Shown here piece after piece: positions 8,943 to 17,467 of a DNA stretch of 64,000 nt. The DNA lies in NCBI GenBank assembly GCA_964464925.1, contig CAYXLI010000002.1, forward strand, positions 186,001 to 250,000, in the 5' to 3' direction. Made by a program: the position numbers and the translations under genes. The notes beneath the pieces were generated by a model, which worked only from the letters and a program-made list of their open reading frames with translations, was not told the origin of the DNA and made no database searches. Source of the stretch: CAYXLI01 sp964464925 (GTDB lineage Bacteria; Acidobacteriota; Terriglobia; Bryobacterales; Bryobacteraceae). Positions within the stretch are counted from its first letter, which is position 1, and every line of letters starts with the position of its first letter.

Positions 8943-9872
8943 CTAAAAAGTGTCGATCGATGCCTTCATCTCATGAAGGGCCTTTTGGCAGCGCAGGCGA
9001 ACGTAATCGTTGTCCTCCTTGCGCATGACTTCTTGCAGTACGCCCGCCATAGACGGTTCCTTCTTTTGAGTCAGAAGATCGATCGCCTGGGTGCGCACTC
9101 CCGGATTATCGTCATTCAGGAGAACGGCGGCCAACGCTTTGCGGGTTTCCGGTTCACCGGCCGAGTTCCGCAATCCGTCCAGTGCCTTCAGGCGGACTCC
9201 CGGATTCGGGTCGTGCTGCAACGCCGCAATCAGGGCGCGCCGCACTTCCCGGGAACTGCAGCTCGATTTCAGCAGATCTACTGATTCGACGCGCAGTCCC
9301 GGATCCGTCGCCTCGCGCGCGGCGGCCATCAGCAAATGCCGGATCTTCTCATCCTGGGTAGCACCAGATAAGGTCCGCTGGCTAACCTCTTCAACTACGA
9401 TCTGTACTTGCCCGCCGGAATTCGGTTCTACGTAACGAACCCGCGAGGCGATGGGCTCGGAGACACCTTGCAAGAGGCGCATCCCGCCCAGATTGGAAGG
9501 AACTATGTGTGCTCCGAAGAAACCCATTGCCACCAAAGCAACAGCACCGAGAGGTTTGGCCGAAAACCCGAGATGCAAACCGCCGTCCATCAGGTCCCTG
9601 AACCAGCCGATCATACCGGAGCGCCGCGCCGGAGCGGCCTCACGCAATGCTGCCAGGCCAGTTCGCAAGCGCTGCCGGCAATCCATCAGCAGCGTGGGTT
9701 GCGGGATAACCTCCGCGGAATCGAGAGCGCGCTGTAAAGCTTGAAGACGGGCAAACTCCACCGTGCAGGACTTACACTGATCGAGGTGCTGGTGAATGGC
9801 CTCTTCTTGATCAAACGAGAGCTCGCCGTATTCCAGCAGCGGCAGATTCTGGATTACTTCTTCACACTTCAT
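8943..9872 (-). CDS. Zinc-finger anti-sigma factor fused to HEAT repeats
   Basis: The start at 9872 (MKCEEVIQNL) overlaps the sigma-factor stop as ATGA; the longer frame to 9923 is less likely. Residues 1-40 form an anti-sigma zinc-finger with the H-x3-C-x2-C signature (HQHLDQCKSC). A probable single membrane helix lies near residue 130-150 (PLGAVALVAMGFFGAHIV). The C-terminal 130 residues, which would be periplasmic, are at least four HEAT repeats (DPGLRVESVDLL, NPGVRLKALDGL, NPGVRTQAIDLL, NDYVRLRCQKAL), a protein-binding superhelix. This suggests a membrane anti-sigma that senses a periplasmic partner by its HEAT domain. The ligand is not known. Confidence 0.85.
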   Translation of the reverse strand: MKCEEVIQNLPLLEYGELSFDQEEAIHQHLDQCKSCTVEFARLQALQRALDSAEVIPQPTLLMDCRQRLRTGLAALREAAPARRSGMIGWFRDLMDGGLHLGFSAKPLGAVALVAMGFFGAHIVPSNLGGMRLLQGVSEPIASRVRYVEPNSGGQVQIVVEEVSQRTLSGATQDEKIRHLLMAAAREATDPGLRVESVDLLKSSCSSREVRRALIAALQHDPNPGVRLKALDGLRNSAGEPETRKALAAVLLNDDNPGVRTQAIDLLTQKKEPSMAGVLQEVMRKEDNDYVRLRCQKALHEMKASIDTF

Positions 9873-10552
9873 AGGAAATCTCCCAGCGCGGCCCGCATCT
9901 TCTGTGTCGCCCGGAACAGGCAATTCTTCGCTGCCTCTTCGGTGGTCCCAAGGATTTCGCCTATGGCCCTCAACCGCATTCCCTGGTAGTGCCTCATCTC
10001 GAAGACCATGCGCTCTCGCGGAGTGAGTTGCGCCAGAACCGTCTGAATGCGCAGGCTGAGTTGCTGGCTCATCAGCTTGCGCTGAGGATTATTCTCAGCC
10101 CGCTCTTCCTGCACAACATCCATGCGGTCAATCGGTCCGTCAGAAGTGTCCAGCACGGTTGGTTCTTCCTTGCGGACCTTCCTCTTTCTTAGATGGTCGA
10201 GGCAGAGATTCGTAACGATACGGTAAAGCCAGGTATGAAAGCTGCAATCGAAGCGGAAGTTGTTGAGGTTGCGATAGACGCGCAGGAAGGCCTCCTGATA
10301 GATGTCGGCCGCATCTTCAGGCGACCGAAGGAGATTTAACGCCAGCCTCAGGACACTTTGGTCGTAGACACGGACCAACTGAGCGAAAGCGTCCTGATCG
10401 CCTTGCTGGGCAGCGCGGATCAGCGCGGCCTCTTCCAGTCCGGTAGCCGATCTGGTTCCCAATGCGGCTAGTGCTTCCCCATTCGCAGTCAACATGGAAT
10501 CAGACGAGTGAACCCGCAAAAGGTCACCGAGGAAATTGTAAGTCACCCGCAT
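9869..10552 (-). CDS. ECF RNA polymerase sigma factor (RpoE-like)
   Basis: 227-residue ECF sigma-70 factor. Region 2 (SPEDAADIYQEAFLRVYRNLNNFRFDCSFHTWLYRIVTNLCLDHLRKRK) and region 4 (LTPRERMVFEMRHYQGMRLRAIGEILGTTEEAAKNCLFRATQKMR) are complete. The first 35 residues are poorly conserved, so a start at 10495 (MLTANGEAL) is also possible. It is the first gene of a sigma/anti-sigma/lipoprotein/PDZ operon and overlaps the anti-sigma by 4 bases, the usual stoichiometric coupling. It probably drives its own operon in response to an envelope signal; the promoter was not identified with certainty. Confidence 0.9.
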   Translation of the reverse strand: MRVTYNFLGDLLRVHSSDSMLTANGEALAALGTRSATGLEEAALIRAAQQGDQDAFAQLVRVYDQSVLRLALNLLRSPEDAADIYQEAFLRVYRNLNNFRFDCSFHTWLYRIVTNLCLDHLRKRKVRKEEPTVLDTSDGPIDRMDVVQEERAENNPQRKLMSQQLSLRIQTVLAQLTPRERMVFEMRHYQGMRLRAIGEILGTTEEAAKNCLFRATQKMRAALGDFL

Positions 10553-10621
10553 GAACAGGATACGACGATCTGAGCGGCGTTCGTGCCGGTCCGCCTTTAC
10601 TTTCCGGGTATACTTTGATAG

Positions 10622-12256
10622 ATGGAGAAGTTAACGGTGAAGTCGGCCGAGGATGGCTTGCTGGAGGAAGAGTTTCGAATCATCGAACCCTCCCACCGGT
10701 CCGCGCGCTCTTTCACCTGGCCCCTCCACCGTTATTGGACAGTAGCGCTTTTGATTTTCATCGTTGTCGCCGAAAGCGTTGCCCTTTGCCTGACTGCACA
10801 GGGACAATTCTTCTGGTACGACGAACTGCTTACCGTATATACGTCGTCTTTGCATCCATTTGCGATGCTCTGGCAAGCCCTTCAGACCGGGGTAGATAGT
10901 ATGCCACCGGCGTTCTACGCGTTCATCCTCCTGGCGAGGAATCTATCGGGCAAGGCAGAACTGGTGCTTCGCTTACCGTCCATTGCCGGATATGTGTTGG
11001 CGCTGCTTGGAGTCTATTGGTTCGCGGCTCGCCGGGTCCAACCAGCATTTGCGGCGATTGCCACGTTACTTCTTGCCTTGTCACCTTTTCGAGATTTTGC
11101 GCTGCAGGCACGTCCTTATACCTTGCTAGTTGGATTTCTCGCGATGGCAGCCGTGTTCTGGCAGAGGATCGAAGAGAAGCCATGGGCGTGGAGTTTATTC
11201 GCTTGCTTCCTCTCTCTAGCGGCCGCCGTTCACCATTTGGCGGTAATGACCGTAGCGTGCTTTGTGGCGGCAGAACTCGCAGTTGTTTATTCGTCGCGCC
11301 GTTTGAGACTCGGCGTGTGGGTGGGTTGCTTCGTAGCAGTGATCCCGTTTCTGTTTACCCTGCCGGTGCTTCTCCATTTCAGGCAAGTTTTCGGGACCCA
11401 CTTCTGGGCGCGGGCCAATCCGGCGATGGCGCTGACCACATTCAGCGAGATCTTCGGACTGAGCGTCCATATCGCTCGTGTCTGCATTTTGGTACTCCTC
11501 ACTCTTCTGTCCAGCACTCTTTGGGCTACCAGATGCCGCGTACGGGAAGAGGCGCAAATGGACGGGTTCCGTCCGGCGGAAACCGTTCTGGTTTGCGCTT
11601 TTCTGCTATATCCATGCGCGTTGATCGCTCTCGCAACGATAGAAGGTGGCGGATATGCAGACCGTTACGGGTGGCCCGCGATCCTCGGCTTTGCCTTGGG
11701 GAGTGCATCCCTGCTGCAATTCAATCGAACGAAACCAGTAGTCTCATACTGCCTGATTGGTGCTCTCTTAATGGCATTCCTGTTGAGAAGCGCACACGAC
11801 GTTCGTAGTGCCATAAACGACTTCAATGGAAGGCCCACTCCGGCCGCCGGATCTTCTCAGTTGCTCCGCGCGAGCAGGGCACGCCCCAATGTTCCTGTGG
11901 TCATTGGCGAAGCAACGAAGTTTCTGGAAACTTTACATTATGCAGCGCCAGATCTCAAAAGCAGGCTTGTCGAGATCATCGACGACGCGGCCATTCTTCG
12001 GTTCGACGGTACCGACTCAGCAGCCATCAACAACCAATTGCTGAGCCAATATCGACCGCTGAGGATAGAGGATGCGCAATTGTTCCTCAGGCAAAACAGC
12101 CGATTCCTCTTACACTGCTGGCGAAGCACATCCTGGCTACTTCCGTATCTAGGGGAGAATCATTACCGGCTGACCCTCGTAGAAGCCGGAATCGACGGTA
12201 ACACCTATTTGGCAGAGAGGGAATCGGATACTAAGCCGTCGGACCCTGCTCTCTGA
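10622..12256 (+). CDS. GT39-family-like membrane glycosyltransferase
   Basis: 544-residue polytopic membrane protein of the ArnT/PMT (GT-C) type. The first loop contains the acidic motif FFWYDELLTVY (normally the catalytic D/E of these lipid-linked sugar transferases), then PPAFYAFILL, RLPSIAGYV and LSPFRDFALQARPYTLL, all typical of family 39. About ten membrane helices fill residues 35-400, followed by a soluble periplasmic tail of about 140 residues. It is expected to move a sugar from polyprenyl phosphate to a periplasmic acceptor; donor and acceptor are unknown. It is divergent from the ECF operon, 69 bases away. Confidence 0.8.
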   Translation: MEKLTVKSAEDGLLEEEFRIIEPSHRSARSFTWPLHRYWTVALLIFIVVAESVALCLTAQGQFFWYDELLTVYTSSLHPFAMLWQALQTGVDSMPPAFYAFILLARNLSGKAELVLRLPSIAGYVLALLGVYWFAARRVQPAFAAIATLLLALSPFRDFALQARPYTLLVGFLAMAAVFWQRIEEKPWAWSLFACFLSLAAAVHHLAVMTVACFVAAELAVVYSSRRLRLGVWVGCFVAVIPFLFTLPVLLHFRQVFGTHFWARANPAMALTTFSEIFGLSVHIARVCILVLLTLLSSTLWATRCRVREEAQMDGFRPAETVLVCAFLLYPCALIALATIEGGGYADRYGWPAILGFALGSASLLQFNRTKPVVSYCLIGALLMAFLLRSAHDVRSAINDFNGRPTPAAGSSQLLRASRARPNVPVVIGEATKFLETLHYAAPDLKSRLVEIIDDAAILRFDGTDSAAINNQLLSQYRPLRIEDAQLFLRQNSRFLLHCWRSTSWLLPYLGENHYRLTLVEAGIDGNTYLAERESDTKPSDPAL

Positions 12257-12329
12257 TACCGGTCGAATCGGTTTGACCCGCCGAGGAAAATCCGGTAATC
12301 TCTAGTTCGTAACGGGTGATTCCCGGGCA

Positions 12330-12758
12330 ATGATGAATATATCCGTCAAAGGCGAGTATGCGCTGCAAGCAATCCTGGATTTGGCAATGCACCAGCGCGG
12401 CGTACCGGTGAAAATTGCAGACATCGCGAAACGGCAGATGATTCCGCAAAAATTTCTCGAGTTGATTCTGGCCGGTTTGAAGCAGGGCGGGTTCGTGGAA
12501 TCCCGAAGAGGCGCCGAAGGTGGCTACTTGCTGGCGCGGCCCGCGGACGGAATCACCGTCGGCCAAGTCATCCGGTATGTGGAAGGCGCGAAGGCATCAA
12601 ACGGCACGGGCAAACACAAAGGGGAATCGCCGTTTTCGCGAATGTGGCGCGAAGTGGACGAGGCCGTGTCGGCTGTAATCGACCGAACCACCTTTGCCGA
12701 TATTGTTCGGGTCTGGCGAGAGCGCCAAGGCCAATACGTCCCGAACTGGGACATCTAA
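12330..12758 (+). CDS. Rrf2-family transcriptional regulator
   Basis: 142-residue winged-helix regulator (ISVKGEYALQAILDLA ... GGFVESRRGAEGGYLLARP, the Rrf2 HTH and wing). It contains no cysteine, so it cannot carry the Fe-S cluster of IscR or NsrR. It is more like CymR, which represses cysteine metabolism through contact with cysteine synthase. This fits its position 24 bases before cysK on the same strand. Control of cysK by an interaction of this kind is an inference. A second ATG at 12333 would fit equally well. Confidence 0.88.
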   Translation: MMNISVKGEYALQAILDLAMHQRGVPVKIADIAKRQMIPQKFLELILAGLKQGGFVESRRGAEGGYLLARPADGITVGQVIRYVEGAKASNGTGKHKGESPFSRMWREVDEAVSAVIDRTTFADIVRVWRERQGQYVPNWDI

Positions 12759-12782
12759 AAACTATATAAAGAAACGGACCGC

Positions 12783-13739
12783 ATGTACTACGAAGACAAT
12801 TCCTATAGCATTGGCCGTACGCCGTTGGTGAAACTGAACCGGGTGACCGACGGAGCAAAGGCAACCGTTCTCGCGAAGGTAGAGGGACGGAATCCGGCAT
12901 ATTCGGTGAAGTGCCGGATTGGCGCCTCGATGATCTGGGACGCCGAAGACCGGGGCCTGCTAAAGAAGGGCAAGGAGTTGATTGAGCCCACCAGCGGGAA
13001 CACCGGCATCGCACTGGCGTTCGTCGGGGCAGCTCGTGGGTATCCGGTTACCCTGACCATGCCGGACACGATGTCGCTGGAGCGGCGTAAGGTACTGAAA
13101 GCTTTGGGCGCGAATCTGGTTCTTACAGAGGGCCCAGCGGGTATGAAGGGCTCGATTGCCAAAGCCGAACAGATCCTTGCCTCGGACCCGGACCGGTTCG
13201 TGATGCTGCAGCAATTTAAAAATCCGGCAAATCCGGAAGTCCATTTCAAAACAACGGGACCGGAGATCTGGAACGATACCAACGGCGGCATGGACGTGTT
13301 CGTATCGGGCGTAGGCACCGGCGGAACGATCACGGGTGTCACAAGGTATTTCCGGAATGAGCGGAAAAAGGCGATTGTCTCGGTTGCGGTCGAGCCAACG
13401 CACAGCCCGGTGATTGCGCAAACGCTGGCGGGGCAAGATATCAAGCCGGGTCCGCATAAAATTCAGGGAATTGGAGCCGGCTTTATTCCGGATACACTTG
13501 ACCTTTCCGTCGTGGACCGGGTGGAACAGGTCACGAACGAGGAATCGATCGAAATGGCACGGCGCCTGGCGAGGGAAGAAGGGCTTCTTTCCGGGATTTC
13601 CTGCGGCGCGGCGGTCGCGGCGGCCGTACGTTTGGCTAAGCTGCCTGAATTTGAGGGAAAAACGATTGTTACGGTGCTGCCTGACGCCGGCGAGCGTTAC
13701 CTGAGTTCAATACTCTTTGAGGGGATGTTCACCGAATAA
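12783..13739 (+). CDS. cysK: Cysteine synthase A
   Basis: O-acetylserine sulfhydrylase, making L-cysteine from O-acetylserine and sulfide with PLP. 318 residues, near the normal 320. The PLP lysine is K43 in NPAYSVKCRIGASMIWDAE, a very CysK-like block. The substrate loop PTSGNTGIALA, the phosphate-binding GTGGTITG and the SGISCGAAVAA segment near the C-terminus are all present. The start ATG at 12783 follows AAAGAAACGG. It is linked to an Rrf2 regulator upstream and a terminator-like hairpin downstream. Confidence 0.95.
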   Translation: MYYEDNSYSIGRTPLVKLNRVTDGAKATVLAKVEGRNPAYSVKCRIGASMIWDAEDRGLLKKGKELIEPTSGNTGIALAFVGAARGYPVTLTMPDTMSLERRKVLKALGANLVLTEGPAGMKGSIAKAEQILASDPDRFVMLQQFKNPANPEVHFKTTGPEIWNDTNGGMDVFVSGVGTGGTITGVTRYFRNERKKAIVSVAVEPTHSPVIAQTLAGQDIKPGPHKIQGIGAGFIPDTLDLSVVDRVEQVTNEESIEMARRLAREEGLLSGISCGAAVAAAVRLAKLPEFEGKTIVTVLPDAGERYLSSILFEGMFTE

Positions 13740-13748
13740 AAAAATTTC

Positions 13749-13785
13749 GGGCGAGGGTAACTTCTGATTCGATGCGCTCGCCCTT
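13749..13785 (+). terminator. Probable terminator after cysK
   Basis: GGGCGAG at 13749-13755 pairs with CTCGCCC at 13777-13783 (7-bp perfect stem, about 21-base loop), followed by a short TTAT tail. It sits 10 bases after the cysK stop. The loop is long and the T tract short, so efficiency is uncertain. Confidence 0.5.
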
Positions 13786-13848
13786 ATAGATAACCCCGTT
13801 ACACGCGGGTGCGTTCACCCCTACACCCAAACACGCGCCCGCTCTCCT

Positions 13849-13864
13849 ACTTCGGATCCGAAGT
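13849..13864. promoter_or_regulatory. 16-bp perfect palindrome in 309-base gap
   Basis: ACTTCGGATCCGAAGT is its own reverse complement. It lies in the stretch 13740-14048 between cysK and the DUF72 gene, which holds no convincing gene: a terminator-like hairpin at its start, this palindrome, an AT-rich patch, and a promoter-like element at its end. A dimeric repressor site is the natural guess; no regulator is assigned. Confidence 0.35.
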
Positions 13865-13984
13865 TAGATTTACAGAATGTCCATTATATCTTAGCGGACT
13901 TTCCCTTTACCCAAAGCCGCATCGTCCACTGCCATCGTTCCAAACCAGAGAATTACCTTGCTCACTGCATGGATTATTTTTCTC

Positions 13985-14013
13985 TTGACGAAGGCGAAGA
14001 AAAGGCGTATTCT
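13985..14013 (+). promoter_or_regulatory. Sigma-70-like promoter for DUF72 gene
   Basis: TTGACG (13985-13990), a 17-base spacer, then TATTCT (14008-14013), 36 bases before the chosen start of the DUF72 gene. -35 matches 5 of 6, -10 matches 4 of 6, spacing ideal. Confidence 0.45.
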
Positions 14014-14048
14014 GATGGCGAAGATAAGGCGAATTGAGGGCGCCTTGT

Positions 14049-14936
14049 ATGCCATTCTCGAGTGTTCTTCATTGTGGTCCGTCTGGTTGGTCTCACCCGC
14101 ATTGGGATGCTGTGGTCTATCCGGATCCAAAGCCGAAAGGCTTTCATGGTCTGGAGTATCTGGCGCAGAGGTTCGACACAGTCGAAATCAGTTCTTCGTT
14201 CCATCAACCGCTTCGGCCTGAGCTGACGCGATTGTGGGCGCGGAAGGTGGAGGCCAACCCGGCGTTCCGGTTTACCGTCAAGCTGAACCGGCGGTTCACA
14301 CACGAGCGGGTTTTGGACCCAGCGGAAGTCAGAGCGTTCGAAGAGGGGTTGGAACCGCTTGCGCGCGCCAAGCGCTTGGGGTGCCTACTGATCCAGTTCC
14401 CTTGGTCGTTCCGATTCACAAGCGAGAATCGTGAGTTCCTTATCAAACTCCGGCGGACGTTCCAGAAGTACCCGCTGGCGGCGGAGACGCGGCACGTGAG
14501 TTGGAGCATGGATGAAGCGGTTGGTACGTTGATCGACTATCACATCGCGTTTTGCAACATCGACCAGCCGGCGTATACGAAAGCGATGCCGCCGACTTCA
14601 TTTCTGACGTCCTCCATCGGGTACGTGCGCCTTCACGGACGCAACTGCTTCAATTGGTATCAGGACAATCATGATCCAGCGAATTCGCATCGGTACGACT
14701 ATCTGTATTCGGAAGAGGAACTCCTGGCATGGAAGAAGCGCATCGACAAAATTCGTAGCTGCGCCGCGGACACGTTCGTCGTCTTCAACAACGATGCAGG
14801 CGGCAAGGCCGTAGTGAACGCGCTACAGATGCAGGCGATGCTAGGAGCACGCGCGGAAGAGGTTGAAGCGCTAAAGGAGATGCGCCGGCCGGCACAGACC
14901 AATCTGTTCACTGAGTTCCGGAAGGCTGTCGCGTAG
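14049..14936 (+). CDS. DUF72 (YecE-like) TIM-barrel protein
   Basis: 295 residues from the ATG at 14049, chosen because GAGGG lies 9 bases upstream; a TTG at 14034 is weaker. Conserved DUF72 features are the N-terminal CGPSGWSHPHW-x-VVYP, the VEISSSFHQP segment, KLNRRFTHER, the QFPWSF strand, AAETRHVSW and the C-terminal YVRLHGRN and FNNDAGGKAVVNAL. The fold is a TIM barrel; the biochemical function of the family remains unknown. Family members usually carry a Y after the GW; here it is S-H-P-H-W, a minor variant. It stands alone between a promoter-like element and the ICMT-like gene. Confidence 0.85.
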   Translation: MPFSSVLHCGPSGWSHPHWDAVVYPDPKPKGFHGLEYLAQRFDTVEISSSFHQPLRPELTRLWARKVEANPAFRFTVKLNRRFTHERVLDPAEVRAFEEGLEPLARAKRLGCLLIQFPWSFRFTSENREFLIKLRRTFQKYPLAAETRHVSWSMDEAVGTLIDYHIAFCNIDQPAYTKAMPPTSFLTSSIGYVRLHGRNCFNWYQDNHDPANSHRYDYLYSEEELLAWKKRIDKIRSCAADTFVVFNNDAGGKAVVNALQMQAMLGARAEEVEALKEMRRPAQTNLFTEFRKAVA

Positions 14937-14961
14937 CCGACAAATAACTACACTAGACCCA

Positions 14962-15396
14962 ATGGGTAAGTTCATCTCGCTAATTGCGACGGCTGTACTG
15001 GTGCTTACGGTCTGGCTCCTGTACTTTCGCAAAGAGCTGTTCGGAACCGGACCGGTCACCATTGCGCTTCAAGTTGCGGCCGCATTGCTGATGGTATGGG
15101 CGCGGATGACATTGGGGCTCCGCAGTTTCCACGCAACAGCGAACGCGACGCGGGGAGGACTCGTAACGTCCGGCCCCTACCGCTACATACGCCACCCAAT
15201 TTACACCGCCATTTTGCTGTTTGTCTGGACCTCCGTTGCAGCGCATCCGGGATCGGCCTCGTTCCTGGCCGCGCTGGTGGCTACCGCCATGTCGGCGGCC
15301 CGCATGCTTCTTGAAGAACAACAGCTCGTTCAGATGTATCCCGAATACAAGGCGTACAGCGCTCGAACCGCGCGAGTGATCCCTTCCCTGTTGTAG
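14962..15396 (+). CDS. ICMT/PEMT-like membrane methyltransferase
   Basis: 144 residues with about four membrane helices. The C-terminal half has the signature of isoprenylcysteine carboxyl methyltransferase relatives: GLVTSGPYRYIRHPIY (SAM-binding RHPxY), then EEQQLVQMYPEYKAYSARTARVIPSLL. In bacteria such proteins methylate small lipids or unknown substrates. It is 24 bases before the sugar transferase gene on the same strand, so possibly co-transcribed; a link to the glycan is only suggestive. Confidence 0.8.
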   Translation: MGKFISLIATAVLVLTVWLLYFRKELFGTGPVTIALQVAAALLMVWARMTLGLRSFHATANATRGGLVTSGPYRYIRHPIYTAILLFVWTSVAAHPGSASFLAALVATAMSAARMLLEEQQLVQMYPEYKAYSARTARVIPSLL

Positions 15397-15420
15397 CCGT
15401 GGTATGCTGACTGCGGAAGG

Positions 15421-16845
15421 GTGTTCAGCAGACATCACAGGAAAGCTAAGCTCCTCTTCGGACTCTCCGATGTTCTGATTACCGCTCTCGCCTTTGAAGC
15501 GGCTTATCAGACGCGTTCCCTGCTTTCGTCCTACTTCGAGTACCGCTTTTATCTCATCATCCCGATCAAGGCGCTGCTCCTCGGCTGCTCTTCGATCCTG
15601 TGGCTCACGATTGGCTACTGGCTGGAGATCTACGACCGCCTGGATTCGGCGCATCTGCCGACGATTCTACGGGATACGTTCCGTCAGTGCGCCCTGGGAT
15701 CGATCGGTCTTGTTCTGCTCGAGTATCTCTTCCGCCTCGATCTAAGCCGCTCGTTCCTCTTGCTATTTGCTGTCTATAGCTGGATTTTGCTGTGTCTGTT
15801 CCGATGGAAAGCGGGCAAGCTGGTCGGGGTTATCCGACGGGAGTTCGGCGCGCCGCATTATGTCATGGTCGTCGGCACGGGCGACCGGGCGCTTCACATC
15901 GGAGCGCTGCTCGAGCAATCGGCGATGTACGGAATTCGCCTGATTGGTTTTCTTTCGGAGCAAACCAAGCCCGGCCAAACCTCTATTAAGCTGCAACAAT
16001 CGTATCCACTTCACTCGATGAGTAAGCTCGCCGGATTGCTGCAGGAGCAGGTTGTGGACGAGATCATCTTTGCGGTGGAGAGCGAGAAACTGCGCGAACT
16101 CGAGGAGACGTTCCTGCTCTGCGATGAAGAGGGCGTGCGCACCCGGGTTGCCGTGGACTTCTTCCCGCACGTCAACAGCGAGGTCTACCTGGACCGGCTG
16201 GGAACTTCGCCGCTGCTGACGTTCTCCGCCGCTCCGCACGACGAAATCAGGCTGTTCGTAAAGCGCACCATCGACTTCGTACTGGCTGCCGCCGCACTTA
16301 TTCTGCTCTCGCCGATCATGCTGTTCGTGATGATTTTAATCAAGATCACCAGTCCGGGGCCGGCGATCTTCCGGCAGATCCGGTGCGGATTGAATGGGCG
16401 CAGGTTCGTCTTCTACAAGTTCCGTTCCATGTGCGAAAACGCAGAAGACATGAAAGCAGCCATCGCTCATCTGAACCAGAAAGACGAGATCGTTTTCAAG
16501 ATCCCGCGGGATCCGCGGCTGACACCCATCGGTCACTTCATCCGGAAGTTCTCAATCGACGAGTGGCCACAACTGTGGAATGTTTTACGTGGAGACATGG
16601 CGCTGGTGGGGCCAAGGCCTGCTATTCCGGAGGAAGTAGATAAGTACAAGCGTTGGCAGCGCAGGCGGTTGCGGATGCGGCCCGGTCTTACGTGCCTGTG
16701 GGCGATCTCCGGCCGGGATCATCTGGACTTTGAAACGTGGATGAAAATGGATATGCAGTATATCGACAACTGGTCGCTCGCGCTCGACTGGAAGATCATC
16801 CTCCGGACCATACCAAATGTTTTGATGGGCAAAGGAGCCCACTGA
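15421..16845 (+). CDS. Undecaprenyl-phosphate sugar-1-phosphate transferase (WbaP/WcaJ type)
   Basis: 474 residues. An N-terminal group of membrane helices (about 10-130) is followed by a Rossmann-like CoA-binding_3 domain (VVGTGDRALHIGALL, about 140-260), one more membrane helix (VLAAAALILLSPIMLFVMILI) and the bacterial sugar transferase catalytic domain (SPGPAIFRQIRCGLNGRRFVFYKFRSM, PRDPRLTPIGHFIRKFSIDEWPQLWNVLRGDMALVGPRPA, RMRPGLTCLWAISGR). This enzyme starts exopolysaccharide or O-antigen units on undecaprenyl phosphate. The start is GTG at 15421; GGAAGG lies very close to it and no alternative is clearly better. The next gene starts 4 bases after the stop. Confidence 0.92.
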   Translation: MFSRHHRKAKLLFGLSDVLITALAFEAAYQTRSLLSSYFEYRFYLIIPIKALLLGCSSILWLTIGYWLEIYDRLDSAHLPTILRDTFRQCALGSIGLVLLEYLFRLDLSRSFLLLFAVYSWILLCLFRWKAGKLVGVIRREFGAPHYVMVVGTGDRALHIGALLEQSAMYGIRLIGFLSEQTKPGQTSIKLQQSYPLHSMSKLAGLLQEQVVDEIIFAVESEKLRELEETFLLCDEEGVRTRVAVDFFPHVNSEVYLDRLGTSPLLTFSAAPHDEIRLFVKRTIDFVLAAAALILLSPIMLFVMILIKITSPGPAIFRQIRCGLNGRRFVFYKFRSMCENAEDMKAAIAHLNQKDEIVFKIPRDPRLTPIGHFIRKFSIDEWPQLWNVLRGDMALVGPRPAIPEEVDKYKRWQRRRLRMRPGLTCLWAISGRDHLDFETWMKMDMQYIDNWSLALDWKIILRTIPNVLMGKGAH

Positions 16846-16849
16846 CCAA

Positions 16850-17464
16850 ATGCACCTTGTACCCACACAAGAGGAAGTGCTGGATGTGCTCCGCCAGACC
16901 GGGGCGCTGCGCAACGGGCACTTCGCTTACCCGAACGGTCTTCATTCCAATGAATACCTGCAAGTGGCACTGGCGATGCGGTACTACCAGCATGCGCGCA
17001 TGCTGAGCGTCGGGCTCAGCCGGCGGCTACGGGCCAATTCTGAGTTGAGAGCGATCATTCCGGAGCTTTCCATTGTCGCGCCGGCGACCGGTGGGTTGCC
17101 CGTCGCCTACGGCGTTTGCGAGGCGCTTCGTGCGCATCAAGTCTACTGGGGTGAGCGCGACGAACCCAACCAGCCGATGCGGTTTCGTCAGTATCTGGAA
17201 CAGTGCCCCGGAGAAAAAGTGCTACTGGTGGACGATATCCTCAGAACCGGACGCAAGCTGACGGAATTGAAGAACCTGGTGGAGTCGCACGGGGCGGAGG
17301 TGGTCGGCCTGGCGGTTATGATCTACCAGCCGACACCGAAAACGCCCACTTTCGACCCGCTGCCGTTCTATTATCTTGCGAAACTGGACGCACTTTATTA
17401 CACGGATGCTGCTTCATGCGACATGTGCAAGCAGGGTGTTCCGATCGAGAAGGTCTGGGTATAG
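16850..17464 (+). CDS. Orotate-phosphoribosyltransferase-like protein
   Basis: 204 residues, type I phosphoribosyltransferase fold. The PRPP-binding loop is VLLVDDILRTGRKL near residue 122. The N-terminal GALRNGHFAYPNGLHSNEYLQV resembles the OPRT start (GhF-L-SG-HS--Y). It could be pyrE, but the usual lysines after the hood region are replaced, and a C-terminal ASCDMCKQGVPIEKVWV with CxxC is unusual for pyrE. Substrate is therefore uncertain. It follows the sugar transferase by 4 bases. Confidence 0.7.
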   Translation: MHLVPTQEEVLDVLRQTGALRNGHFAYPNGLHSNEYLQVALAMRYYQHARMLSVGLSRRLRANSELRAIIPELSIVAPATGGLPVAYGVCEALRAHQVYWGERDEPNQPMRFRQYLEQCPGEKVLLVDDILRTGRKLTELKNLVESHGAEVVGLAVMIYQPTPKTPTFDPLPFYYLAKLDALYYTDAASCDMCKQGVPIEKVWV

Positions 17465-17467
17465 AAG

